The position numbers were made by a program, and so were the translations under genes. This document shows, one piece after another, positions 1-6,833 of a stretch of 7,765 bases of DNA. Below the pieces are notes generated by a model, which was not told the origin of the DNA, made no database searches, and worked only from the letters and a program-made list of their open reading frames with translations. Source of the DNA: Pseudomonadota bacterium (lineage in GTDB: Bacteria; Pseudomonadota; Alphaproteobacteria; Sphingomonadales; Sphingomonadaceae); the NCBI GenBank assembly GCA_023424275.1, contig JAFAED010000441.1, positions 1 through 7,765 of the forward strand, read 5' to 3'. Each line of letters begins with the position of its first letter. The first letter of the stretch is position 1.

Positions 1-2
1 AC

Positions 3-275
3 GTCGATCTGAACAGCTCGCTGGTCTATCAGAGCCGCACGCAGTTCGACATCAACCAGAACCCCAATGCGTTCCAGAAGGCCTATGCGATCTGGGATGC
101 GGGGATCAAGGTGAGCACCGACGACGACAAATACAGCCTGTCGTTCATCGTCAAGAACCTGACCGACAAGCATTTCGTGATCCAGCGCATCCCGAACGGA
201 ACGTCGTTCATGCGCCAGATCACGCCGCGCGATGCCGAGCGCTATTTCGGGGTGACGGCGCGGATGAATTTCTGA
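3..275 (+). CDS. TonB-dependent receptor, C-terminal 90 residues (5' end outside window)
   Basis: The only open frame reaching the left edge reads 90 residues and stops at TGA 273-275. The text has alternating hydrophobic and polar beta-strand character (LNSSLVYQ, DAGIKVST, YSLSFIVKNLTDKHF) and ends in a final strand YFGVTARMNF with a C-terminal phenylalanine. These features are typical of the last strands of a TonB-dependent outer-membrane receptor barrel. 'VKNLTDK' resembles the common 'V.NL.DK' motif near the end of these proteins. Receptors of this family import siderophores or oligosaccharides using the proton motive force relayed by TonB-ExbBD. Plug, TonB box and signal peptide lie outside the window, so the ligand cannot be read. 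Its position 171 bp upstream of a glycosidase on the same strand suggests, as inference only, that it imports that enzyme's substrate. Confidence in the family is good; confidence in the ligand is low. Confidence 0.85.
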   Translation, partial: VDLNSSLVYQSRTQFDINQNPNAFQKAYAIWDAGIKVSTDDDKYSLSFIVKNLTDKHFVIQRIPNGTSFMRQITPRDAERYFGVTARMNF

Positions 276-280
276 CGGTA

Positions 281-416
281 AATCCTCCCTGCCGCGTAGC
301 GGTGGGGAGGTGGCAGCGGCTTTAGCCGCTGACGGAGGGGCTTTGACGCGGACGTCGCGGCCCCTCCACCATCCTTCGGATGGTCCCCCTCCCCATGGCT
401 TCGCCACAGGGAGGAT
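281..416. repeat. Multi-branched palindromic intergenic repeat (sphingomonad-type, MITE/REP-like)
   Basis: The element is closed by a perfect 10-bp inverted repeat: ATCCTCCCTG at 282-291 pairs with CAGGGAGGAT at 407-416. Inside it are further nested stems. Small hairpins lie at 292-302 (CCGC/GCGG) and 396-406 (TGGC/GCCA). A second long-range stem joins 303-310 (TGGGGAGG) to 388-395 (CCTCCCCA). A hairpin lies at 315-330 (AGCGGCT/AGCCGCT). A stem joins 334-341 (GGAGGGGC) to 360-367 (GCCCCTCC), and a hairpin lies at 368-384 (ACCATCC/GGATGGT). The two halves are near mirror images, so DNA could form a cruciform and RNA a branched fold. No coding potential is seen. I recognise this style of element from sphingomonad intergenic regions, but copy number cannot be checked here. 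It separates the receptor from the operon and could act as a transcript-processing or attenuation site. Confidence 0.8.
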
Positions 417-444
417 ATTAGAGAAGATGCGAAAGGATCCTCCC
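409..444 (+). promoter_or_regulatory. Possible alternative leader hairpin around the sulfoquinovosidase ribosome binding site
   Basis: GGGAGGAT (409-416), the right end of the palindromic repeat, is an exact 8-bp complement of ATCCTCCC (437-444), which ends two bases before the ATG at 447. The left end of the repeat (282-289) carries the same ATCCTCCC string. The 409-416 segment can therefore pair either upstream, closing the repeat, or downstream, forming a hairpin whose loop displays the AAAGGA ribosome binding site (432-437). The pairings are seen in the sequence. Any effect on translation is inference and could equally be a by-product of where the repeat inserted. Confidence 0.35.
432..437 (+). 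promoter_or_regulatory. Ribosome binding site of the sulfoquinovosidase gene
   Basis: AAAGGA lies 9 nt before the ATG at 447 and supports that start. No separate promoter is apparent in the 30 bp between the repeat and the ATG. Transcription therefore probably enters from the receptor gene or from within the repeat. Confidence 0.65.
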
Positions 445-446
445 CT

Positions 447-2456
447 ATGGCGCTCGATGCGCTCGATACCGGCTTTGCGATCCGCCTCGGCGGGCAGACG
501 ATCCTGACGCACAGCGACGGCGCGCCCTGTTTCTTCGTCGGGCGCGGAGTGCCGCATGTTCATTCGAAGCTGGGGCATTTCGATGTCGCGCAGGAGGTGA
601 TCGAGCGGATCGCCCTGGGCCATGTCGAAGTGGCGGGAAATGTCGCGCGTTTTGCCGAGACGGCGGGGTCGCCATGGCTGCTCGAAGCGTCGGTTTCGGC
701 TGACGATAACGACGCGGTGATCGCGCTGACGGCGCTCGACGCGACGCTCAACCGGCTGTGGCTCCGCGTACCCGCCGATGCGGGCGAGCATGTGTGGGGT
801 GGCGGCGAGCAATTTTCCTATTTCGACCTGCGCGGACGGCATTTCCCGCTCTGGTCGAGCGAGCCGGGGGTCGGGCGCGATCCCTCGTCGGAGCTGTTCC
901 GGCAGGTCGAGGCGCATCGCAAGGGCGGCGGCGGCAGCTATGCGCACACCAATTATCCGCAGCCGACCTATGTGAGTTCGCGGCGCTATGCTCTGCATAT
1001 CGACAGCTTTGCCTATGCGGCGTTCGATTTCCGCGCTGCCGATTATCACGAGGTCGAGGTGTGGGAGATTCCCGCGAAGATCGAGCTGTGGGCGCGGCCG
1101 CATTTCACCGAACTGGTGTCGGCGCTGTCCGCACGTTTCGGGCGCCAGCCGCCGCTGCCCGAATGGCTGCTCAAGGGCGCGGTAATCGGGCTCAAGGACG
1201 GCGATAACAGCTTTGCGCGCCTCAAGGCCTATGAGGACGCCGGGGTCGCGGTGTCGGGGCTGTGGTGCGAGGATTGGGTGGGCCTCCGCATCACCAGCTT
1301 CGGCAACCGGCTGTTCTGGGACTGGCAGTGGAACGCCGAGCGCTACCCCGACCTGCCGGCCCGGATCGCCGAACTCAAGGAGCGCGACATTCGCTTCCTC
1401 GGCTATGTGAACCCCTATCTGGCGGTCGATGGTCCGTTGTACGCGGAAGCGGCGGCGCAGGGTTTCATGGTCATGCACCCCGACAAGGACGAGCCCTATG
1501 TGATTGACTTTGGTGAGTTCGATTGCGGGCATGTCGACTTCACCAATCCGGCGGCGACCGCGTGGTTCGCCGACACGATCATCGGCGAAAAGATGATCGA
1601 TTTCGGCCTCTCGGGCTGGATGGCGGACTTTGGCGAATATCTGCCGGTCGATGTGCGCCTGGCGAACGGCGAGAGCGGGATGACCGCGCATAATCGCTGG
1701 CCGGCGCTGTGGGGCGAGGTCAATGCCAAGGGCATCGCGGGTCGCGGGCAGACCGGAGAGATGATGGTGTTCATGCGATCGGGCGCGACCGGGGTGCAGG
1801 GGCACTGCCCGATGCTGTGGGCGGGCGACCAGTCGGTCGATTTCAGCCGCCACGACGGGATCGGCACGGTAATCTGCGCCGCGCTGTCGGCGGGCATGCT
1901 GGGCAACGCGCATCATCATAGCGATTGCGGCGGTTACACGAGCCTGTTCGACACGACGCGCGATGCCGAGCTGGCGATGCGCTGGGCCGAGATGTCGGCA
2001 TTTACGTCGATGATCCGCACACATGAGGGCAACCGGCCGCGGCAGAATGTGCAATATGACGACGATCCCGAACTGCTCGCGCATTTTGCCAAGATGACGC
2101 GGATCTATGCACATCTCGCGCCCTATATCCGGCGGTTGTCGAAAGAAGCGTCGGGGACGGGGCTGCCGGTGCAGCGGCCGCTGTTCCTGCATTTCGAGGA
2201 TGATGCGGAAACCTATGCGATCCAGACGAGCTATCTGCTCGGGCCGGATTTGCTGGTCGCGCCGGTGATTGCGGCGGGGAAAAGCGAGTGGACGACCTAC
2301 CTGCCTGCGGGCGCCGAGTGGATGCATGTCTGGTCGGGGCAGAGCTATGTCGGGGGAGCGGACGTGACCGTCGCGGCGCCGTTCGGGCAGCCTCCGGTGT
2401 TCTACCGCGCGGCATCGGCCGACGCGGCGCTGTTCGACGGGATTGTGACGGCGTGA
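447..2456 (+). CDS. yihQ: Sulfoquinovosidase (GH31 family, YihQ-like)
   Basis: This 669-residue glycoside hydrolase family 31 enzyme has no signal peptide, so it should act in the cytoplasm. It has an N-terminal beta domain (about 1-230), a TIM barrel (about 240-570) and a C-terminal beta region. Text along its length matches what I recall of E. coli YihQ: GWMADFGEYLP, MRTHEGNRP, GLPVQRPLFLH and PPVFYRA. Asp394 in WMADFGEY is the expected nucleophile and Asp461 in WAGDQSVDF the acid/base; both sit 11 residues before their YihQ counterparts (405 and 472). The sulfonate-recognition positions are Lys250, Glu275, Arg288, Trp291 and Tyr497. Their spacing matches the Agrobacterium enzyme's 'KERWY' set, not E. 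coli's 'QQRWY'. The family hydrolyses alpha-sulfoquinovosides such as sulfoquinovosyl glycerol to sulfoquinovose plus alcohol. The stop overlaps the next start by 4 nt. A plain alpha-glucosidase is the alternative, but the full sulfonate pocket argues against it. Confidence 0.9.
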   Translation: MALDALDTGFAIRLGGQTILTHSDGAPCFFVGRGVPHVHSKLGHFDVAQEVIERIALGHVEVAGNVARFAETAGSPWLLEASVSADDNDAVIALTALDATLNRLWLRVPADAGEHVWGGGEQFSYFDLRGRHFPLWSSEPGVGRDPSSELFRQVEAHRKGGGGSYAHTNYPQPTYVSSRRYALHIDSFAYAAFDFRAADYHEVEVWEIPAKIELWARPHFTELVSALSARFGRQPPLPEWLLKGAVIGLKDGDNSFARLKAYEDAGVAVSGLWCEDWVGLRITSFGNRLFWDWQWNAERYPDLPARIAELKERDIRFLGYVNPYLAVDGPLYAEAAAQGFMVMHPDKDEPYVIDFGEFDCGHVDFTNPAATAWFADTIIGEKMIDFGLSGWMADFGEYLPVDVRLANGESGMTAHNRWPALWGEVNAKGIAGRGQTGEMMVFMRSGATGVQGHCPMLWAGDQSVDFSRHDGIGTVICAALSAGMLGNAHHHSDCGGYTSLFDTTRDAELAMRWAEMSAFTSMIRTHEGNRPRQNVQYDDDPELLAHFAKMTRIYAHLAPYIRRLSKEASGTGLPVQRPLFLHFEDDAETYAIQTSYLLGPDLLVAPVIAAGKSEWTTYLPAGAEWMHVWSGQSYVGGADVTVAAPFGQPPVFYRAASADAALFDGIVTA

Positions 2457-4012
2457 GCGATACCGCGCTCGATGCCCGGCGACGCGCGCAGGTCTTTGCC
2501 GAGCTGGAAGCGCGAACGTTCGACCTTGCGGTGATCGGCGGCGGGATTACCGGCGCGGGGATCGCGCGCGATGCGGCGATGCGCGGGCTGTCGGTCGCGC
2601 TGGTCGAGGCGCGCGACTATGCGAGCGGGACGAGCAGCCGGTCGTCGAAGATGATCCACGGCGGGCTGCGTTATCTGACGCAGGGCGATATTGCGCTGGT
2701 CAAGGAAGCGGCGTCGGAGCGGCAGATATTGCGGCGGATCGCGCCGCATCTGACGACGCTCTCGCCTTTCCTGATCCCGACGACGAACATGGCGATGACC
2801 GCGAAACTGCGGACGGGCCTGTGGACCTTCGAAAAGCTCGGCAGCGTGCCCGAGCCCGAGAAGCATGAAGTGATCGGGCTCGCCGAACTGCAGCGGCGCG
2901 AGCCGCTGATGCGCACCGACAAGCTCAACGGCGCGGTGCTGTACCCCGAATTCCTGACCGACGATGCGCGGCTGGTGCTCGCCAATATCCGCAGCGCACA
3001 GGGTGCGGGCGCGGTGGTGGTGAACCATGCGGCCGCATCCGAACTGACGGGCGACGGGCTGGTCGCGACCTCGACGCTGGGCGATGGCTTGGGCGCGCGG
3101 ATCAAGGCGAGGCTGGTCGTCAATGCGGCGGGCGCATGGGTCGACAAGGTGCGCGGGCTGGAACCGGGCGAAAGCGACGCGCGCATGTCGATGAGCCGCG
3201 GCATCCATCTGGTGCTGCCGCGCGAGCGGTTGCCGATCAACGCAACGATCATCATTCGCGCACCCGACAAGCGCAGCATCTTCGCGGTGCCGCGCGGGGC
3301 ATTCACCTATATCGGCACGACCGACGTGTTTCACGATGGCGCCGATTACTGGCCCGCACCGACGCGCGACGACGTCGACTATCTGCTGCGCGCGACCGAA
3401 GCGGCGCTGAGCGTCGATCCGATCCGCGACGCCGAGATCGTCTCGCTGTGGTCGGGGGTGCGGCCGCTAATCGCGCAACCGGGGAAGAAGGCCAACGAGG
3501 TGTCGCGCAAGGACGAGATCTGGACCTCGCCCGGCGGAATGGTGTCGATCGCAGGCGGGAAACTCAGCGCCTATCGCGCGATGGCGGAGCGGGTGGTCGA
3601 TCTGGTGATCGAACGGCTGGGCGCCACCGCCCTCCCCTGTTCGACCGCCGACGCCCCGCTGCCCGGCGGATCGCGCGGCGTCGGCGACGGGCTGAGCCGC
3701 CTCGACCCGCGCGCCGCCGAGCGGCTCGCGCGCCTCTATGGCGACGAGGCGAACGAGATATTGATCGCGGGCGGCGACGTCGCCGCCGAGGCCGTGCGTG
3801 CGGTGACGCACGAGGGCGCCGCGACGCTGGAAGATTATTGGGTCCGCCGCAGCGCGCGTGCCTGGTTCGACGAGGGTGCGGGGCTTGCCGCGCTGGTGCC
3901 CGCGGCCGAGGCGATGGGCGTGCTGCTTGGATGGGATGACGCCATGACGGCCGCGCAGATCGCGCATTGCCGACAAATCAACGAGGAAAGCCGCAGGCTT
4001 TTGGGAGAGTGA
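2453..4012 (+). CDS. glpD: FAD-dependent glycerol-3-phosphate dehydrogenase, GlpD-type
   Basis: This 519-residue protein begins at a GTG whose bases overlap the previous TGA (GTGA, 2453-2456), a classic coupling arrangement. The frame stays open upstream to 2288, but that text overlaps the glycosidase and has no family character, so the GTG is preferred. The N-terminus has the FAD dinucleotide fold: FDLAVIGGGITGAG with Gly29, Gly31 and Gly34. It is followed by the GlpD signature SGTSSRSSKMIHGGLRYL. YIGTTD, SLWSGVRPL and GGMVSIAGGKLSAYRAMAE follow in the substrate and FAD region, with a C-terminal GlpD cap domain after about residue 390. Length fits GlpD (about 500 residues). The family oxidises sn-glycerol 3-phosphate to dihydroxyacetone phosphate and passes electrons to quinone at the inner membrane. 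Brucella EryB, an erythritol-phosphate dehydrogenase, belongs to the same fold, so a related polyol phosphate is a real alternative here. Confidence 0.85.
   Translation: MSDTALDARRRAQVFAELEARTFDLAVIGGGITGAGIARDAAMRGLSVALVEARDYASGTSSRSSKMIHGGLRYLTQGDIALVKEAASERQILRRIAPHLTTLSPFLIPTTNMAMTAKLRTGLWTFEKLGSVPEPEKHEVIGLAELQRREPLMRTDKLNGAVLYPEFLTDDARLVLANIRSAQGAGAVVVNHAAASELTGDGLVATSTLGDGLGARIKARLVVNAAGAWVDKVRGLEPGESDARMSMSRGIHLVLPRERLPINATIIIRAPDKRSIFAVPRGAFTYIGTTDVFHDGADYWPAPTRDDVDYLLRATEAALSVDPIRDAEIVSLWSGVRPLIAQPGKKANEVSRKDEIWTSPGGMVSIAGGKLSAYRAMAERVVDLVIERLGATALPCSTADAPLPGGSRGVGDGLSRLDPRAAERLARLYGDEANEILIAGGDVAAEAVRAVTHEGAATLEDYWVRRSARAWFDEGAGLAALVPAAEAMGVLLGWDDAMTAAQIAHCRQINEESRRLLGE
4003..4009 (+). 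promoter_or_regulatory. Ribosome binding site of the alkyl-DHAP-synthase-like gene
   Basis: GGGAGAG lies inside the last codons of the GlpD-type gene. Its GGAGA core ends 5 nt before the ATG at 4014, and the upstream stop (4010-4012) is one base from that ATG. This fixes the start and indicates coupled translation. Confidence 0.7.
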
Positions 4013-4013
4013 G

Positions 4014-5417
4014 ATGAGTTCGATTGCCGAAGCCCTTGCCACCGCCATCGGCGCCGACCGCGTCGCAAGCGATGCGGAGACGCTGAACGCGCGCCGTTAC
4101 GACCAGTGGGCGGTCAAGCATCTGCGCGACTGGCGCGGCGAAGCGGTGCCCGCACCGGGGTGCGTCGTGCGGCCGCAGTCGGTGGAGGATGTGCAGAAAG
4201 TCGTGCGCCTCGCCTCGGAGAAGCGCGTGCCGCTGATCCCCTATGGCCTCGGCAGCGGCGTGTGCGGCGGGATCGAGCCGACGCCGGATGCGATCCTGCT
4301 CGACATGAGCTCGATGAACCGCGTGCGCTATATCGACGAGGGCGACCTGCTCGCGAGCTTCGACGCGGGGCTCAACGGCATGGAGGCCGAGGAAGCCGTC
4401 GCGGCGCACGGGCTGACGATCGGCCACTGGCCGCAGTCGATCGCGATCAGCAGCGTCGGCGGCTGGGTGGCGACGCGCGCGTCGGGGCAATTTTCGACCG
4501 CCTATGGCAATATCGAGGATATCATCCATTCGATCGAGGCGGTGCTGCCGAACGGCGAGCTGGTGACGCTGGGCAAGGCAGTACGCGCCGCCGCCGGGCC
4601 GGATTTGCGGCATTTGCTGATGGGCGCCGAAGGCACGATGGGCGTCATCACCGGCGTAACCTTCTCGCTGCGCGCCAAAGCGCCGCATCGCGATTACAGC
4701 ATCTTCTATGCGAACGACATGCGCAGCGGATTCGAGGCGCAGCGGCAGATCGTGCGCGCCGACTGGCGCCCGCCGGTGATGCGCCAGTACGACGGGCGCG
4801 AAGTGCGGCGGCTGTTCCGCGATTATGAACGCGATGGCAAGGCGATGCTGCTGATGGTCCATGAAGGGCCGAAAGCCCGGGTCGATGCCGAGCTTGCGGC
4901 GATGCACGAGATTTGTGAAAGCGCCGGCCTCGAAGCCGGCGATCCGATGGCGGCGAAGCAATGGATCGAAAAGCGCAACCATGTGCCGAGCTGGCGCGAC
5001 ATGTTCGAGCGCGGCTATGTCGCGGACACGGTCGAGATTTCGGGGCGCTGGAGCGAGATCGGTGCGATCTATGACGACAGCATCGCGGCGCTCAATGACA
5101 TTCCGGGCGTGATCAACGCATCGGCGCACAGCAGCCATGTCTATCGTTCGGGCATCAACCTCTATTTCAGTTTCGCCGCGACCTTCGAGGACAGCGCGAA
5201 GATGGAACCCGCCTATTTCGCCGGCTGGCGCGCGATCATGGAGGCGACCGCGAAGCATGGCGGCGGGGTCGCGCATCATCATGGCGCGGGGCGGCTGCGC
5301 AAGCCGTACCTCCACCACGATCTCGGCGAGAGCGGCGTTGCGTTGCTGCGGCGGGTGAAGCAGGCTCTCGATCCGCAGGGGATCATGAACCCGGGCAATC
5401 TGATACCCGATGCCTGA
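4014..5417 (+). CDS. FAD-binding oxidase, alkyl-dihydroxyacetonephosphate synthase-like
   Basis: This 467-residue flavoprotein belongs to the vanillyl-alcohol-oxidase/PCMH superfamily. The FAD domain (about 45-225) has IPYGLGSGVCGG (75-86), GGWVATRASG (149-158) followed by YGNIEDI, and LMGAEGTMGVIT. The cap and C-terminal domain ends with AHHHGAGRLRKPYL (His421-423) and LDPQGIMNPGNLIP. The triple histidine followed by G.G.LRK is the active-site signature of alkyl-DHAP synthase (AGPS), and LYFSF with Tyr384 aligns with that family's catalytic tyrosine region. Eukaryotic AGPS exchanges the acyl chain of acyl-DHAP for a fatty alcohol to make ether lipids. Many bacterial relatives are instead 2-hydroxyacid dehydrogenases or are uncharacterised. 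At 467 residues it lacks the long N-terminal extension of animal AGPS. Its place between a GlpD-type gene and a glycerol-kinase-like gene suggests a three-carbon phosphate or hydroxyacid substrate. Family placement is firm; reaction is unknown. Confidence 0.8.
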   Translation: MSSIAEALATAIGADRVASDAETLNARRYDQWAVKHLRDWRGEAVPAPGCVVRPQSVEDVQKVVRLASEKRVPLIPYGLGSGVCGGIEPTPDAILLDMSSMNRVRYIDEGDLLASFDAGLNGMEAEEAVAAHGLTIGHWPQSIAISSVGGWVATRASGQFSTAYGNIEDIIHSIEAVLPNGELVTLGKAVRAAAGPDLRHLLMGAEGTMGVITGVTFSLRAKAPHRDYSIFYANDMRSGFEAQRQIVRADWRPPVMRQYDGREVRRLFRDYERDGKAMLLMVHEGPKARVDAELAAMHEICESAGLEAGDPMAAKQWIEKRNHVPSWRDMFERGYVADTVEISGRWSEIGAIYDDSIAALNDIPGVINASAHSSHVYRSGINLYFSFAATFEDSAKMEPAYFAGWRAIMEATAKHGGGVAHHHGAGRLRKPYLHHDLGESGVALLRRVKQALDPQGIMNPGNLIPDA

Positions 5418-6828
5418 GCTGTTGCTCGCGCTCGACGCGGGCACGACGGGCGCCCGCGCGATGCTGGTCGATCCGGCGGGCATGGTGCTGGGCGTCGACA
5501 AGAGGCCGATCGCGAGCCGCTTCCCCGCGCCCGGACTGGTCGAGCAGGATGCCGCCGAAGTCTGGACCATCTGCCGCGCGGTGATCGACGGCGCGCTCGC
5601 CGCGGCGGGGCGCAGCATCGCCGATGTCGCGGCGATCGGGGTGACGACGCAGCGTGCGAGCATTGTGCTGTGGGACCGCGTCACCGGCGAGCCGGTCGCG
5701 CCGATGCTGGTGTGGAGCGACCTGCGCGGGATGGAGGAATTTAAGGCGCTGCGCGCGGCGGGATTCACCGGCTGGCCGCAGGTGCCGTCGGCGAAATTGC
5801 CCGCGGCGATTGCGCTTTCGGGGCGCGATCCCGCGGGGCTGCAATGGGGAACGCTCGATAGCTGGCTGACCTTCAAGCTGAGCGGCGCGCATGTCACCGA
5901 TGCCTCGGCGGCGTGGCTGACGGGCTATTATGACTATGCGGCGGGCGCCGGATGGAACGCGGCACTGCTCGCGCACCAGCATCTACCCGCGACGATGTTT
6001 CCGGCGCAGGTCGAAAGCTGGGGCGCGATTGCGGAGAGCGACCCGGCGGTGCTTGGCGCGCGGGTGCCGATCACCGCGCTGATCGCCGATCAGGAGGCCG
6101 CGATGGTCGCGCATGGCGCGCTGGAGCGCGGCGACTGGAAGGCAACTTATGGCACGTCGGGCGTGCTGATGGCGGGAACGGGCGATGTGCCCGAGACGAT
6201 CCACAACAGCATGCCCGCCGAGGCGCTGGCCTTTGCGGGTGGGAAACCGCGCTTCTGCGTCGAGGGCATGGTGATCACGACGGGTTCGATGATCGAATGG
6301 TTGTGCGGGGGGCTGGGTCTGTTCGCGTCGCCTGCGGCGCTGGAAGCAGCGGCCGCATCGGTCAGCAATGCCGGGAATGTCGTGGTGCGGCCTTCGCTCG
6401 CGGGCATGGGCGCGCCGCACGGGCAATTCGAGGCGCGCGGGCTGATCGCGGGGCTGAGCTTTGCCGACGGGCCGGGGCAATTGGCGCGCGCGGCGTTGCA
6501 GGGTATCGCCTTTCGCTTTCGCGAGATCGCCGACGTGATCGCGGCGGCATTGCCGGTGCCCGAGGCGCTGCCCGTCGCGGGCGGGCTGTCGGCGAGCGAT
6601 ACGCTGATGCAATTGCAGGCCGATACGCTGCAACGGCCGGTCCGGCGCCATGCGGTGCGCGAGGCGAGCGCCTATGGCGCAGCGCTGGCGGCGGGCATGG
6701 GCGCGGGGCTGTTCGGGACAAGCGATCTCAAGCGGCTGGCGCGATATGACGCCGAGTTTTTGCCGCAAGTGTCGCGCGATGCAGCCGATGCGGCGTTTAT
6801 CCGCTGGCGGGATGCGGTCGCGCCGTGA
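5410..6828 (+). CDS. FGGY-family carbohydrate kinase, glycerol-kinase-like
   Basis: This 472-residue kinase starts at an ATG overlapping the previous stop by 8 nt. The N-terminal phosphate loop is LALDAGTTGARA (Asp9, Gly11, Thr12, Thr13). TTQRASIVLWD and MLVWSDLRG (Arg82, Trp102) line the substrate pocket. GTLDSWLTFKLSG and HVTDASAAWLTG match the glycerol kinase pattern. Asp227 in ALIADQEAAM is the expected catalytic base. TYGTSGVLM, TTGSMIEWL, the GMGAPHG and ARGLIAGLSF region, and PVAGGLSASDTLMQLQAD complete the ATP-binding half. The family phosphorylates a sugar or polyol hydroxyl with ATP. The whole chain looks closest to GlpK. However, the residue after the pocket arginine is Ala83 where E. 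coli GlpK has glutamate, and the GlpK tyrosine in TYFSG appears replaced (PQVPSAK here). Glycerol is the simplest substrate given the GlpD-type neighbour, but erythritol or another polyol is possible. Confidence 0.85.
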   Translation: MPELLLALDAGTTGARAMLVDPAGMVLGVDKRPIASRFPAPGLVEQDAAEVWTICRAVIDGALAAAGRSIADVAAIGVTTQRASIVLWDRVTGEPVAPMLVWSDLRGMEEFKALRAAGFTGWPQVPSAKLPAAIALSGRDPAGLQWGTLDSWLTFKLSGAHVTDASAAWLTGYYDYAAGAGWNAALLAHQHLPATMFPAQVESWGAIAESDPAVLGARVPITALIADQEAAMVAHGALERGDWKATYGTSGVLMAGTGDVPETIHNSMPAEALAFAGGKPRFCVEGMVITTGSMIEWLCGGLGLFASPAALEAAAASVSNAGNVVVRPSLAGMGAPHGQFEARGLIAGLSFADGPGQLARAALQGIAFRFREIADVIAAALPVPEALPVAGGLSASDTLMQLQADTLQRPVRRHAVREASAYGAALAAGMGAGLFGTSDLKRLARYDAEFLPQVSRDAADAAFIRWRDAVAP

Positions 6829-6833
6829 TGCGT

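Noticed and set aside
310..507. 65-codon open frame across the repeat and the start of the glycosidase
   Set aside because: It is formed mainly by the palindromic repeat and runs into the glycosidase in another frame. No family character is seen.
2288..2452. N-terminal extension of the GlpD-type protein by 55 residues
   Set aside because: The extra text overlaps the glycosidase and is unlike GlpD. The GTG at 2453 gives normal length and a typical 4-nt coupling overlap.
2402..3334. 310-codon - strand open frame opposite the GlpD-type gene
   Set aside because: No motif is seen, composition is shadow-like, and the GlpD motifs on the + strand are unambiguous.
4922..4941. 7-bp GC-rich inverted repeat (CGCCGGC/GCCGGCG)
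   Set aside because: It lies in the middle of the oxidase coding region with no T-tract and ordinary codons. It is probably chance in GC-rich sequence.
3978..5897. 639-codon open frame on the - strand opposite the oxidase and kinase genes
   Set aside because: Its translation is rich in Arg, His, Ala and Pro with no recognisable domain, as expected of an antisense shadow in GC-rich DNA. The + strand genes beneath it have clear family motifs.
6829..6833. Terminator between the convergent genes
   Set aside because: Only 5 bp separate the stop codons and no stem-loop with a T-run is present.
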